Shown in pieces: positions 44,318 through 57,179 of a stretch of DNA of 64,000 nt (the first letter of the stretch is position 1; each line of letters opens with the position of its first letter). The position numbers were made by a program, and so were the translations under genes. Under the pieces are notes generated by a model that made no database searches, had not been told where the DNA came from, and worked only from the letters and a program-made list of their open reading frames with translations. The DNA is from Rosa chinensis (lineage: Eukaryota > Streptophyta > Magnoliopsida > Rosales > Rosaceae). The DNA is taken from positions 15,004,501 to 15,068,500 of the forward strand of contig NC_037091.1 of assembly GCF_002994745.2 (NCBI RefSeq). Direction: 5' to 3'.

Positions 44318-47130
44318 ATTTAGACACATATTGGCTTTGTCACGACAGGATAGGTCATCCTAGTCATGATGTGATGATCCGTCTACTAAAGACTTCACAT
44401 GGACATCCTTTCTTTCGAGCGAAATGAAGCATGAATAAAAAGTTAATTCCTAAACTAAGTGTGACCGACGCTGCTGCCTAATGCACCGCCTCCTTCCACC
44501 TCCAGCCCGCAGTCCCTACCCATGACGCCTTGGATGGCGCCCCAGGTGATGTTGCAATCACCAACTTGCTTCAAATAGCTTTTCAGACGCTCAGGCCCAA
44601 CCACAATCTTCATTGGTTGCTTCTAAGGCCTATCGCTCGATTTACAAAGCCCGTTCCTTAGGAAAATTAGGACTGAGACCATCCTATGCAAAGGGTATGA
44701 AAATACTCATTCTGTTCTTACATAGAATCCGTAGAGATTTTGTGGACTAGGTCAACCAACTTGCGGACATTTAAATATCTCATGATGTTGGTTGACACGC
44801 AAACACGCTGGTCACGTGTTGTGCCATTGTCCACTTATAATGCTGCTTATGCTTATGCTACACTCCTAGCACATATCATATGACAACGGGCTCACTCCCC
44901 GAATCATCCTATTCAGTCAATTAGATTTGATAATGCTAGAGAGTTTTACATCAAAAACTTTTGATGGTTATTGCAATGAGACTGATGTTTGACATCATAT
45001 TCCCATGCACACACCCAAATGGTCTCGCAGAAACGACTACAATCGATGGTAGTCAGGAATTGGTAATGCGCACCAATCTCCTTATATTCGCTTGGGGTGA
45101 TGCAATATCGCATGTAGCTATGCTAATTCGTCTACAACCTCCTGCCACTCAATGTATCTCTGCGTTACAGTTAGTGACTAGGTACAAGTATTTTGTACTT
45201 ACGCACATTTGAGTGAGCCATTTATGTGCCAATTGCGCCGCCACAGCGCACTATGATGGGTCCTTATAGACGAATGAGCAACTACGTTGGATTTGAGATT
45301 CCAACTATCGCCTGCCACTTAATGCCCTTGCTAGGCGATCTCCTTACCGCAATTTGAGGATGTCACTTTGATGAGACAGTCTTCCAGTCGTTAGAGGGAG
45401 ATAAGAACATGAATGTTCAGCAGGAACGACAGGAATTGTGGTGGTCTGTGCCCACTATGTCTCATCTCGATCCCCACTAAAGTGACGAGATCACACATAT
45501 CTGCTGCAAATATACCCGCAAGGATCAACGTCCCTACGAGAGGTCGTAGCGCCACCCTAGACGGAGGTAGGCATGGCGCCAACGCCAAAGAAAGTGGCAC
45601 TCTGGCGTTATAGGTCATGGCCCCAGCTAGGATGTGTGGGAGGCCCGTGGGTTTGAAGGATACTTTGGCACATTTCAATCCTTTGATCATCACGACTCAA
45701 AATCCGTCTCATGAGAATCTTCTTGGTTATGGTTATCATTAGGGGACGCCTCAATGTTAGAACATATTCATGAGAATATAGAGCTCTTTGAAAATTACAC
45801 TAGTATACATGAAACGTGGGATAGAAACTCCATCATAATTGATGATGTAGTTGCACATTTCGTTGTGCATGAGTTTGTTGAGTCCGATGATATCAAACCA
45901 CGCTCCGTTGATAAATGAATGCCAACGTAGAGAAAATTAGTCTAAATGGAAAGATGCGATCCTGGTTAAGTCGGATTCTCTAAACGAAGAGGAAGGTTTT
46001 TGAGCCAGTGATGTCAACACCTCCTAACATAAAACCTATTGACTAATGGGTCTTCGTTAGAAAGCGTGGTGAGAAAAAGAAATGGCAATCTCGCCTTATG
46101 GAGCAAGGTTTCTCACAAAACGCCCTGGAATCGACTACAATGAGACATATTCTCTCGTAATGGATGTCAGTGCACTCCACTACCCTGTCAAATTGGTAGT
46201 TTCCGAATAACTGCTCATGCAGCTTATAAATGTGGTCACTACATATCTCTATGGGGATCTAGATACGGAATATACATGAAGGTTCATGGTGAATTTCATT
46301 TACCCAAGTCAAGTGGCTCTAGACCACGGAGTGCGTTTACAATAAGATTGAAACGCTCACTAAAGTGACTACTTGATTGGGAAGGGATATGCCCGCGCGT
46401 TTTCATAACAAGTTTCGGATTCTATCGCGGTTCATGTTAGACATGATCTTCATTGGAAGCCTTTAAAGAGTTAAAGGAAACAGCTGAATACTTGAAATCT
46501 GAGTTTGAGATGAATGATTTTGAGAGAATACGATTATGTCTCAGTTTGGAACTTGAAATCTCATTTTGACAAGGTCAAGCCTTCAAGCACCCCCATGATC
46601 GTCCGTAGTCTTGATCCTGAAAAGGATCCTCTTCGTCCAAAGGATGATGACGAAGATGTGCTAGAGGCCGAAGTACAATAGGAGCATTATTGTACTTAGC
46701 TCAATGCACAAGACCGGACATCTCATTTGCAATGAACTTGCTAGCTAAGGTATAGCTCTGTGCTAACGCGACGCCATTGGATTGGTGTAAAAGATATCTT
46801 TCGGTACTTGAGATGTACGATTGATATGGGCTTGTTCTATCCCTACAGAGAGACGATGGATTCGGACCCATCACACACCAGGAATGCCGCCAACACTGGC
46901 CTGCGTCCACTATCCCCATCCCAAAATGACATGTGTTTTGGAAGGTTTTGCTGATGTTGAGTATCTCTCTGACCCACACAAAGGTCATTCCTAAACTGGT
47001 TAAGTGTTCAACATGAGTAAAGACCGTGATATCTTGGAGGTCTACAAAATAGACCATAGTCGCTATATCTTCTAACAATGCAAAGATTATTGCTCTTCAC
47101 GAAGTGGTTTGTGAATGTATATGGATTGGA
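44318..47130 (+). pseudogene. Copia pol fragments (pre-integrase, integrase, RT, RNase H)
   Basis: Fragments in order are a GAG-pre-integrase piece (HDRIGHPSHDVMIRLLKTS, 44,335-44,400); integrase pieces (a LVDTQTRWSRV-like stretch near 44,780 and a SIRFDNARE-like stretch near 44,920); an RT piece near 46,080-46,160; and RT/RNase H junction text with SLDPEKDPLRPKDDDED and a YLAQCTRPDISFAMNLL-like stretch (46,600-46,745). The following RNase H region is also partial. Stops and frame changes occur throughout. The decay is heavier than in any other element here. Confidence 0.78.
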
Positions 47131-47203
47131 TCCATAATTAAGCATGTTCGATCAATTGTGGTGTATATACATAGCAATTACCAGCTATAATCTGCACTCA
47201 TAT

Positions 47204-47649
47204 TTAACCGTGTCACCTTGATGGAGTAACCTCAATGGAGTAATCTCCAGAAACACAGCAAGACAACCTTCACCGGCAAGCCAGCTCCAGGCCGAAATAT
47301 GCCTTGACGCGCCGACACGCGCCACCCAAAGTTGTCTCTGCAGAAAGAACCAAAACTCAGCAAACTGAAAGATATCAGTCCCACATCGAAAACAAAAGTG
47401 AGGTAACTCACTATTTCACCTATAAAAGGTCCACTTCTCTCTCTTCACTAATTACACGTTCAATAGCTATTTACCACTATATTTGTCAATACAAGTACAT
47501 CGTTTAACTTTAGCATCGGAGGAGCAAAGACCGCCAACCGCGGTCTCCCCTCTTGATGCCGTTGTATTCTCTTGACAGATTAGCGGGATTTCGTGAACTA
47601 CACATATATCGGAAGATTGGACCATTGTCCACGTTATCGGAAGCTGACA
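47204..47649 (+). mobile_element. Solo LTR, Tat-gypsy type, inside Copia
   Basis: It contains CCCACATCGAAAA, CACCTATAAAAGG and a GGAGCAAAGACCGCCAACCGCGGTCT stretch, the same modules as the LTR at 12,933-13,387. It ends GCTGACA. TCATAT occurs on both sides (47,198-47,203 and 47,650-47,655) and is the likely TSD with an ambiguous base. The start reads TTAACC, so the expected TG may be mutated. The Copia-related sequence resumes after it. Confidence 0.68.
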
Positions 47650-48347
47650 TCATATGGCGGTATTCTGAGCATTAACATGTGATTTGAAGTCTACCACAGA
47701 TGAGCCTACGAGCATATAGGATAATGCTATTTGTTATGATCAAATGAAGCAAAGGCTACATCAAAAGCGACAACACCAAGCAAAATCAGCAACAACAAAC
47801 TCTCCTCAAGATCAAAGCAAACTAGGTTCGATTTGAGGACAGAATGGCAGACTTGCTCACTAAGTCATTGCCTAAATTCCACTTTCGAGAAACATGTTGG
47901 TAGCATTGTTTGCCGAAGTTATCCGAACTCCCATGACCATTGTCATCAGGGGGAGATGTTTACATGTATAGTCTCGAAACGTGAAGGGTGTGTTGTGCTC
48001 TTTTTCTCCTTCGACCGAGGTTATTTTTGTCCCACTGGGTTTTTGTTACTCGGCAAGGTTTTTAATGAGGCAACGAGAGAAGCACCACGTTTGGGTGACA
48101 CAAGGGGGAGTGTTCAAGTAAATCCAGAATATGTGTCTGGCTCAAACTCTAGGTTACTTAACCTAATTGTAATAGGGTTAGGAATTAGAGATATTATCTG
48201 AGATATTCATAGATATCTGATTAATTGTACGATTATCTTTCCTTGTACAACTCTGATTCTATGTTTTGTAATCCTCTATATAAAGAGACCCCTATTATCA
48301 ATGAAAGCACGACTCAATTCTCTCTCAGTTTCAGTTTTCCTTAAACA

Positions 48348-51115
48348 ATATTGAATTTATTAATTATTTTAGGTAAATAAAAAAAGATATTGAATTTTTT
48401 TTTTTAGTAGACAAATTATGAGCCACCGACATTTATCGACAATTTTTTTTTTTTTTTAAAGAGTGAAGTAACCATCTGTCACTTTGAATGAATATTCAAT
48501 CTAACAGTTATTGTCAATGTAATCTTATCTAAGATTTTGGATAAGATTACGAAAAATGAATTACTGACACGTGTCCTTATCAACTGATCATGTTTTATGT
48601 GAAAAATGTCAATAGATAGAGGAAATTTGTGCACTTCATTCACATACAATCTGATCTTGGCAAATCTTCACCTTTTTTATATCTCTAGCATTGCACATTT
48701 CCTCTCCTTCCTTCATTTCAATGAAGAGGTTATGGGCTAAGATTCGAAAGTTTCAGGATGACGATGATGAAGAGATGATGGCGAATAACGCCATTGTAGT
48801 CATAACAGTTGCTAAATCTGCAAACCAAATTCGAGGGCTAGGTTCTCACCTGGCTCGTGCACCAAACAAGGAGAGATTTGGGGAAGAAAGAGGCAAAAAC
48901 ATGATGGAAGATTACTTTGTTGAACATCTAGTGTTCAAGGAATGGGAATTCCAAACACTCTACAGGATGAGTCACAATGTCTTTAACCGCATATTTGGTG
49001 AAATTTGCCTCTACGACCGATACTTTGTTCAAAAATTAGATGTTGTCAAGAAAGTCGGACTACTTCCAGAGCAGAAGATGACATGTTCCTTGCGAATGCT
49101 TACTTACGGTACTGGGGCAGATCAATGTGCTAAGTATTGACGAAATCTCCATAGGCCCGTCAACGATTTACAAGAGGAATCTCTAATCTGTTCTCAATAG
49201 AATACCTCTGACCTCCTACTGCGCTCGACCTCATAAGACTTCTTGCCAAAGCTAAGAGAAGAGCTTTTCCAGAGAAGATTGGGAGCATCGACTATATGCA
49301 CTGGCAATGGAGAAATTGTCCAACCGCTTGGGCTGGAGAATACAGTGGTTGAAAACATATCCCCACTATCATCCTCAAAGCAGTTGCATCATATGATACC
49401 TGGATATAGCACACCTTCTTTGGAATGTCAAGGGCATGCAATGAGCTCAATGTCCTGACAAAGTCTCTGTTGTTTGACGAGCTTCCTGCTGGTCGAGCAC
49501 CTCAGATGAAATTCCAAGTGAACAATGGAATTCACAATTTAGGCTACTATCTCGCTGAAGGTATCTATCCTAGATAGGCGACTTTCATGAAATCAATTCC
49601 AAGGCCTACACCACCCAAGAAAATCAAGTTTTCCAAGGCTGAAGAGGGGTAAAGGAAGGATGTGGAAAAATATTTTGCCATTTTGCAGTTGCGCTTTGGT
49701 ATTGTTAAAGGAGCTGCTCGTGGGTGGGATAAAGAGGATATTCGATACATCATGTTGACTTGTATTATATTACACAACATGATAATCAAGGATGAACTAC
49801 CTGAAGATAGCGATGAGGACTTAGAGTCTGATGAAGAAGAGGAGAAGAATATGAGGCCCAGGAAGGCTACGGTTTAGGAAGGACCAACCGATGATGACCT
49901 GGATCCTGTTGATAGAGATGGTCATAATTTCAACGAATTCATGGATCGATACGATGCCATTAGATGTGAGTACACTCATTGAAACCTTCAAGAAGATCTC
50001 ATAAAGCATTAATGAAAAATCCAAGGCAACTTTTTTGATCTAGATCTGGTAGAAATAATTGGCTAATATCTCACTAAAATCGTATCCAATTGTACTTTTA
50101 AATTTTTTATGTTGTTTGTGTGCTTTTAATTTTTTTATGTGGTTTGTATGCTTATAATTTTTAATTTCAATTGTGTGCTTTAATAAAGGAAATTTCAAAT
50201 ACAACTTTTATATCATAACATTTATGCGTACATGATTGACAAGCTAGGAATAAGAACAATATAATTATTTGAAATACATAATTACCTAATTATTCTCATC
50301 CCCATCCTTTCTAGGAATCCAACTTGTATTTGAAGGGTCATCATTAAGGTGCGGGTTGGTGAATTCAACTATAGAGAGGTGAAATGTGGAGGGTTGTATA
50401 GGGAATTCACCGATGAAAGGTGGTTGTGGGAAACCACCAAAGAAATGTAGTTGGGGATAGTATCCACCGGTGAAAGATGGTTGAGGGAATGCATCGGCGA
50501 AAGGTGGTTGTAGATAGTATTAACCGAGGAAAGGTGTATGAAAATCGACCCACCGGTAGTATCATCATCTTATCTCTCTGCTATCTTTTTTGCTTTCTTT
50601 GCAAATAATGCTTTTTAGTTGGCGTCATTTGACTTGTATCCATCTCCATAATTCGTTCTTGCCTCTATTGAATTTGAAATGCCTCTTTTTGCATATCCAT
50701 TTGCAAGATATACACTCTCGTTGTTGTTCCTCTTGGAGTATACGAGTAAATTCCTCATCGAGTTTTTTCTTGGCCGACTTTGCCTCTTTTTGGTTTATCA
50801 CTATAGTCTCGACAACGGCTGACAAATTAAGAACCGGAATCCTTGGTTGCCTTCTTTCCTTTCCAGATTGCATCTTTTGCAGCCTTCCTTCCTTGAGGCC
50901 TCACCAAGGGATCTGGTGATACATCGGCAATTACCTTATCTGCATCTATGTCTAAGTTGACATGAGAATTATCAACATATGGTTGTGTGTGCATATGTTG
51001 ACTTCTTTCCTTTGATGTTCTTTCAGTCAATGCGGTATGGCTAGGGATGCTTCTAATTTGTTCAAAGCTCTTCACAACCTTATAATAATTAAAACTCTGG
51101 AAATTGTACTTTTTT
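48348..51115 (+). mobile_element. PIF/Harbinger element, copy B, with both convergent genes
   Basis: This copy holds a transposase relic on the plus strand and, beyond it, a piece of the second Harbinger protein on the minus strand. Two genes are normal for this superfamily. It starts at ATATTGAATTTATT immediately after the Copia 3' LTR, so its left terminus is missing. Its right side gives way to hAT sequence near 51,120. Terminal inverted repeats were not found. Confidence 0.75.
48721..50011 (+). pseudogene. PIF/Harbinger transposase, copy B (nearly full length)
   Basis: The start MKRLWAKIRKFQDDDDEEMM lies in good context. It runs to YGTGADQCAKY and a TGA at 49,138-49,140. After a frame change come LREELFQRRLGAS and the conserved Asp-containing segment before MHW in another frame. 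The last part carries KDVEKYFAILQLRFGIVKGAARGWDKEDIRYIMLTCIILHNMI, the hallmark C-terminal helix and ILHNMI motif of Harbinger transposases. A TAG in the frame at about 49,651-49,653 and an acidic tail follow. It is inactive. Confidence 0.87.
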
Positions 51116-51120
51116 TGCTA
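50290..51120 (-). pseudogene. Harbinger ORF1 (Myb-like / NAM-associated) C-terminal remnant
   Basis: On the minus strand DPLVRPQGRKAAKDAIWKGKK is followed, after a frame change, by AVVETIVINQKEAKSAKKKLDEEF and ILQEEQQRE. This is the basic, coiled-coil end found in the second protein of plant PIF/Harbinger elements. Upstream FEQIRSIPSHTALTER-type text is a linker. The Myb-like DNA-binding part is missing. A Pro/Phe-rich stretch at 50,290-50,560 may be related, but I am unsure. Confidence 0.6.
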
Positions 51121-51169
51121 CAACTTTTTCTTCATCCTGGCATAGAGAGTTCGTGAGTTGAACCTAAGA

Positions 51170-52140
51170 TGACCATTGAAACAGAAATAGAAAATGTATT
51201 GATGGAAATGTCAGCCAATATGAGAGCCAAATACTTAAAGTATTATGGTTTTTTTCATGACATCAACCACATGGTAATCATTGGTCTGGTATTGGATATG
51301 CAAGAATCAAGTTGAGGAATGTGACTCACATCTTTCAATGTGAGAGGTTAGATGATAAAGTGGTGCAGAGCAGAACATTGGAGATTAAAAACCTGCTTGT
51401 GGCTCTATATGATCATATATTTCACTTGTTTCTACTTTAATGTTCAGTTGCTTACTTAGTTTTAATTGGATATTAATGAGCTATCTTTTTTTTTTCTTAT
51501 TATGTAACTGTTGTTAACGGAGGCAAATACATGCAAAGGCATGCTTCTCCAAGCTCTTCATCTAGAAATCTTAGAAGCAGAAGCAGCGGTAGCAGAGGTG
51601 GAGTTAGTGGTCAATTGCTTAAAGATTAGAGGAAGGTTGTGCAAGAGAGTGCAGAGGCAGTTGTGGCCCATGACATAGATCAGTACTTGAATGCTCAATT
51701 GCAACCAACTGATGATGAAGACCGCATTGATATCCTATATTGGTGGAAGCTCAATGATCCAAATTTTCCAGTGTTAACAGCGATAGCAAGGGATATTCTT
51801 GCCATTTAGACCTCAATTGTGGCATCAAATTCATGTTTTTCAAAAGAGGCAGAGCTATTGATCCATTTAGGAGTCCATTAACTCTTAAAACAGTGGAGGG
51901 ACTAATTTACATGCAAAACTAGATATTAGGTAATGACATTGCAACTGTGGAAGATCAGTCTTCAATTGAAAACACAGAATTTTATGAAAATGTTGATTGC
52001 AAGGTATGAATTTCTTTCTTGCTGCATTTGTTACAGCTTTCAATGAGTAACTAAGTGTTTTCTATTTTCACAGAGCATGAATATGTCTAGCACCAGTTTC
52101 AAAAAGCAAAAGGGGATAAAAAGTTTATTAAATCTGGTAA
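51170..52140 (+). pseudogene. hAT transposase C-terminal fragment (RICESLEEPER-like)
   Basis: Translation from about 51,180 gives a segment with ANMRAKYLKYYGFFHDINHM and VLDMQ, the usual lead-in of plant hAT transposases. From about 51,670 come a DQYLNAQLQPTDDEDRIDIL-like stretch, WWKLNDPNFPVLTAIARDILA and SIVASNSCFS, the hAT dimerisation domain. TAG replaces a coding residue at about 51,808. A GT-AG intron at 52,001-52,073 is plausible. The N-terminal zinc finger and catalytic core are absent. Confidence 0.78.
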
Positions 52141-52620
52141 CGTAATTTATGTTTAAATTATTTGATTTTAGTTATTTTCAAATTTTAATGGTTTAAGTCT
52201 TTAAGACTTTATGATATTGAAGAATGAACTATAATGATTGATGTGTGAACATTGTAGCAACTTGTAATAGTCTTTAATTTATGTGTGAATTGTAATCCAA
52301 ATTTCCTTTTAGCTTGTTAATGTTGGATGTTTCCTTGTTTCAAACTTTGAAGTTTGAATCATGGATTAGTGTTAATCATTTCTCAATTTCTTACTTTATG
52401 ACTTGAATAAGTTGATGGATTATGGAATCATGGAATGATGGAAATGGAATTGGAGTATTGAACATTAGTCATTTGAATGTAGTGGTGTCAATCTCTAGAT
52501 TTGGTCAATTGACAATGCAAGGTGTAAGTTTGCAAACTAAGAAAATTATTGGGTTTGCACTTTGCAGTATTTTTTTTTAATCCCGGCTGGGGCCACACCG
52601 AAATAAAATATCATGATGGA
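52141..52620. other. Unassigned AT-rich sequence
   Basis: No gene is recognised. It follows the hAT fragment and precedes a LINE ORF1-like relic. Confidence 0.35.
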
Positions 52621-52854
52621 TTTCATTAGAAAACTAGCTCGTTCTGACCTATGCCTAGCCCTAATCGATTCTCTACAGCTATGATGGAGGACTTCGTGCT
52701 GGAGGAAAATGACTACACCATTACAAACGGCAAGCTTGGCCTAATATTCATTTTTCGTATTGAATAGAAGATAAACATGATTTAGAATGGAATTGTGGGG
52801 TGATTGTAAAGTTGATGGGTACACCTAATGCTGACTACTGAGAATGCATATGAC

Positions 52855-55800
52855 CAGTAGCGTAACCTGAAATCTTAATTAGGACGGTCAGAATTTAATG
52901 ATAATATTAAATAAACATAAACTTCATCAAATAATATAAAAATTATAAATCATTACAATACTTCAAAATAACAAGTCTCTTTAAAACAATTATAATTGTC
53001 CACGACCATTGCTCATATTTTGAAATCTTTTCATGATGGTTTCATTATCAATACCATCAAATATTTCTTTCTCGATATATGTAATCATGCTGCCATTCAT
53101 CCACATGTCTCCCATTCGGTTTCCAAATCACTTTTTATGATCTTCATGGCAGAAAATGCTCTCTCTATAGTGGCAGTTGCAACTGGAAGAATTAGTGTCG
53201 ATGTTATGAGCAAGTAAACTAATGGATAAACCTTGTCCTTCTATGTCTCAACCATTTTTCCCCAAGGTCACCAATTCCTTTCAATTGTGTAAACACACTA
53301 TTGCTTCGCATATCGGATATATAAGTGTCCAATTCATCTTCAAGAGCCAAGAGAGATACTCCAGAAAAATCTTTAGGATAAAATTGAGCAAGCCGAATCA
53401 AATTTTTTTTGCTGAAAGCGGAGAATGAATTAGATGGATTAAGACATATCATATAGAGAAGTAGCTCGGTAGTAGTTTCTGTAAAATAATCATTTAGCTC
53501 TTGAAGTTGCATATCTATGACTACACAAAATAATTCAACTCAATACCTATGCAAATTAGTGACCTTTGGAGCTCTACGCCGTGATTTCCCCAGAATAAAA
53601 TGAACATCATCCATGTTAAGAACATCAATCTCCTATTTTTCACAAAATGAAACAACTTGACTAAGAAGAGAATCCCATCCATTGTTTCTCATGTTTTGCA
53701 ATTGCTCCTTACACACTTTAACTAAGTTCATTGCATTCACAATATCTTGGTCTCTTCTTTGCAATGCTTGTGATAATTGATTTGTAATCCCAAAAAAAAC
53801 CTTCATCAAATGCAGACTAAATACAAAGTCGAATGATTCCAATGAGTCTAATAATCTGCTTGCATCTTGTTTCTGATCTGTAGATGATCCATCCTCTTTT
53901 ATTTCTTCAAGCAATTCAACTAATGATGAAAATAAGTTGATGATACTTATCAAAGTACCATAATGTGAGCTCCATCTTGTATCACCAGCTCGTTTTAGGG
54001 TGGTTTCCTGATTCAAGCCCCTCCCACTTGAAATAGAACCAATATTAAGTTCTTCGATAATCTTGGCCACTAGAGAATCATGATGTTTGCATGAGCTTCC
54101 AGCAACATTCACCAAACTACCAATAAACACTACAGCCACAATAGCCAACTGAAGCTGGTGAACAAAGCAATGAACATAAAAAGCTTACCCATTATCCTTT
54201 AAAATAAGTGCTTTTAGACCATTGAATTCTCCTCTGATATTACTAGCTCCATCATAACCTTGACCACGAAGGCTAGATATAATTAATCTATTCTCTGAAA
54301 AGAATTGATCAATGGCTGCCTTAAGTGATGCAGAAGTAGTATCAGTGACATGTTTAATACCGACAAAATGCTCAGTTACTTATCCTTTGCTCACATATCA
54401 CAATACAATTGTCATTTACTCTTTTCATGATACATCATGAGACTCGTCAACAAGAATAGAGAATAATGCATCACCAATGTCACTAATTATGACATTGAGA
54501 GTTTTAGTTGCAGCAGCCTTGACAATATTGTGTTGAATATCAGGTGATGTTAATTGATGATTTCTTGGAGCATTTTTCAAGACATCCTTTTTTATATCAT
54601 CAACTTTATCAGAATGCCACTTCAAAAGCTCTCTAAAGTTTCCTTGGTTATTTGAATAATCAGATTCATCATGATCACAAAATGGTAACCCTTGTCGTAG
54701 TAGAAAACGAGCACAATCAACTTATTCATTCAAACAATTGCGATACTAATCCAATCTTGTTGTGTTTGGTTCACCAAAACTATATCAACATGCTGTCGTT
54801 GATTTAATAAAACTTCACAAATTCTTCTAGCATTGTTGTGAGCGCTATTGGTCCCTCCAACATGATATTTAAGCTTATCTTTTTTCTTCCAATTATTAAA
54901 CCTTGTACCAACAAATACATCACCACCTGCTTTGTCTCCAATATTTGGTTTAAAAAGATAGCAATGCAAACAATATGCAGCATCCTTTTCTATACCATAC
55001 TCCAACCAACTAGGATGATCCTTAAACCAATTGACGTTAAATCTTCGCTTAACACTGCTAAATTCTGTTTGAGGAAAATTATAGTTTTTTGGTTGACAAG
55101 GACCTTGCAGCAAATAATGTCTTCGCACTCGATCTCGAACATTAGGATGGTAGTCTAAAATCGGAGTTCGAATTCCAGGATCTCCAGGAATGTCTTCTAT
55201 ATTAATCTCATTGACATAATGTTTTGACGTACAAATATCTTCAGATGCATTACTTGTCAGATGAGATTGAAGGGGTGCCAACTGATTTGGAAAGTTCAAT
55301 TCTTCGGGATAATGTTCTGAAGTACCATCATTGGATGTACTTCTTAATGGAGGAGCTTCAGTTGGTGTCAATTGTTCCGTTGCTTTTCTCTTATGATACC
55401 TCTCTAAAAAGGCTTTCATATTCTGAAGACTTCGACTTGCCGTTCGTAGGGAGAAAATTTGAGAGAGACTAAAGACAAGATTATGAGAGGAAACGACTTG
55501 AGATATTGACCACGAGATAAAAAAAAAACTATACAAACCTAAATATATATAGACATACTAAAAGAAAACAATCATGGATTAGGAATATATATTAAAATAT
55601 TAAAAGAACGTGGGAGATTCCTGTCCAAATTGGGACATTAATGGGAGAAACCAATCAAGTATTGATTAGGGAAAATATATTAAAAAAAATAGGAGACCGT
55701 GGGAGACTATGAGTACGATTCCTGTCCAAGTTGATAATTATGACATTTAAAACAAACTTTTTCCCTTTCTTGACAAAAAGGTCAAATATTAGACTAAAGT

Positions 55801-55899
55801 ATGATAAATATATATATGCCAACTGGCCAATCATGGCTTAGCTTGAAAAATTGAGAAGGGTTAATTGACCCTTCTCACCCTACTGTAGCTACGCCTCTG
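52855..55899 (-). mobile_element. hAT DNA transposon with perfect 8-bp TSD
   Basis: It begins CAGTAGCGTAACC and ends GTAGCTACGCCTCTG, imperfect terminal inverted repeats (CAGWRGCGTARC). CATATGAC is duplicated at 52,847-52,854 and 55,900-55,907. The size is 3,045 bp. It encodes a single minus-strand transposase relic and inserted into the LINE ORF1-like sequence. Confidence 0.93.
53000..55440 (-). pseudogene. hAT transposase, TTF-type zinc finger class (inactive)
   Basis: From the N-terminus it reads MKAFLERYHKRKA, then DPGIRTPILDYHPNVRDRVRRHYLLQGPCQP and NWFKDHPSWLEYGIEKDAAYCLHCYLF, the TTF-type zinc-finger region. FNNWKKKDKLKYHVGG and SAHNNA follow. The catalytic part includes LFSILVDESHDVS, GQGYDGASNI-type text and RAGDTRWSSHYGTL. 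The last segment, LPVATATIERAFSAM, is the hAT dimerisation motif near 53,150-53,190. Stops at about 54,722, 54,424, 54,180, 53,633 and 53,219 break the frame. It resembles the ZMYM1-like transposases of plants. Confidence 0.9.
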
Positions 55900-57179
55900 C
55901 ATATGACTTCATGAAGAGGGTTCTAACTAGAAAATGGACTATGAATGGACCGTGGCAACTTATCGATTTACCAAATTCTTTATTCGTTGTGAAATTTCAA
56001 TTGGTAGAAGGTATGAACAATGCTCTTTGCAATGGTCCCTGAATTATTACTGGGAAGACTCTTGTGGCGTAAAAATTGAGATCCGACTTTTATCCATATG
56101 CAGACAAGATTACCCATATGGCTGTCTAGGTCAGAATTAATAGGTTATATGTGAAATATTTTAAGCAATTCACCATGGAAAGGATATGGAGCATGATAGG
56201 CAAGGTAGCTAAGGTTGATCAACACACCCCTAGCTTGAAGTAACATATGTTGAAATCAATCTAGCTGAGTGTTTGAAACCTTTTGCTGAAATGCACTCCA
56301 AACCTTTCATTGTTGTTTATGAAGATATCTCAACTGTGGAGTTTATGGTCATGTTAAGGACCATTGTTCTTATGTGGGAGAGGTAGTAAATGTTGAGGAA
56401 GGTATTGAAGCAGCGAATAATAAGGGAAGCAGCACTTGCAGTGATAGTTCAGTATTGAGGACTAACACTAGTATACTAGTTCTCAAAAACGTTGCACAAG
56501 CTAGTCCTCATATTGCTCCATCTACTATAAAAAGTGCTGTCAAGAGTAACATGGGATCATGAGTGATCATGAACTATATGAAGAAAAAGACGACAAGTAC
56601 TGCTCAAAGTGAAGATGTTATCTAGGTCTAGCTTTGCTTCTTTGTAGGCATAGAATGATGATGAGCGAGAAAAATTAGACTCCAATGCTCAAGATGTTGC
56701 TCCCAAATCCCATACTGATAAGCCTAGTTCTTCTTGTGACATTCCAAAGTTTGAAGTTAATCAAATTTTATGTTTGAGATTTGAAGTGAAAAGTAGAGGT
56801 TGCCATGAGTTCACAGTATTATTTAGTGAACTTTTCAGATTCCCGAACTATTTTTAATGATTTCTAAAGTTTGGTGGAATTTAAATTAATTGGCGATGTG
56901 GCGCCTTATTATTTGGTGATAGGCATTACTTGGTGACCTAGTAGCAGCAGCCCAACGTGTCTTACATGTGCAAGTGTCAGATGGACATCTGTCAAGCAAG
57001 GTTCTAAAAATCACTAGACTCTTGTCGGGCGGTGGCCAGAGAACTAGCGCTCAGTCAGTTTTTAATTTTTTTGATATATTTAAAGCAAGTCTTTTATTTG
57101 CCTATCACTATAGACAATAGCTTCCATTATATCAATGAAATTCAAACATTCATAGCATATAAAAATAAAAATAAAAATA

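Larger units (their letters stand above)
41379..48347 (+). mobile_element. Ty1/copia retrotransposon, decayed, 5' LTR truncated
   Basis: The 3' LTR (48,111-48,347) begins TGTTCAAGTAAATCC after GGGGGAG and ends TTAAACA. The 5' LTR (41,379-41,578) lacks the first 38 bases of it, starting at CTAG. A TATA box (CTCTATATAAAGAG) is in both. Next to the 5' LTR is TTATCAGCACGA, a primer-binding-site style of plant Copia elements. Gag, integrase and RT/RNase H fragments follow in Copia order. A solo LTR interrupts the 3' part. Confidence 0.85.
52670..56760 (+). pseudogene. LINE ORF1-like relic (DUF4283 and zinc-knuckle region), split by a hAT element
   Basis: To the left of the hAT insert a frame reads NCGVIVKLMGTPNAD, and to the right FMKRVLTRKWTMNGPWQL. 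Then come an ADKITHMAVWVRI-like stretch, GKVAKVDQHTPS and CLKPFAEMHSKPFIVVYED. These are the successive motifs of the DUF4283 domain and following knuckle region in plant LINE ORF1 proteins. The register matches across the hAT insert and one TSD copy. Stops are scattered, and the Cys residues of the knuckle are largely lost. Borders are approximate. Confidence 0.65.
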
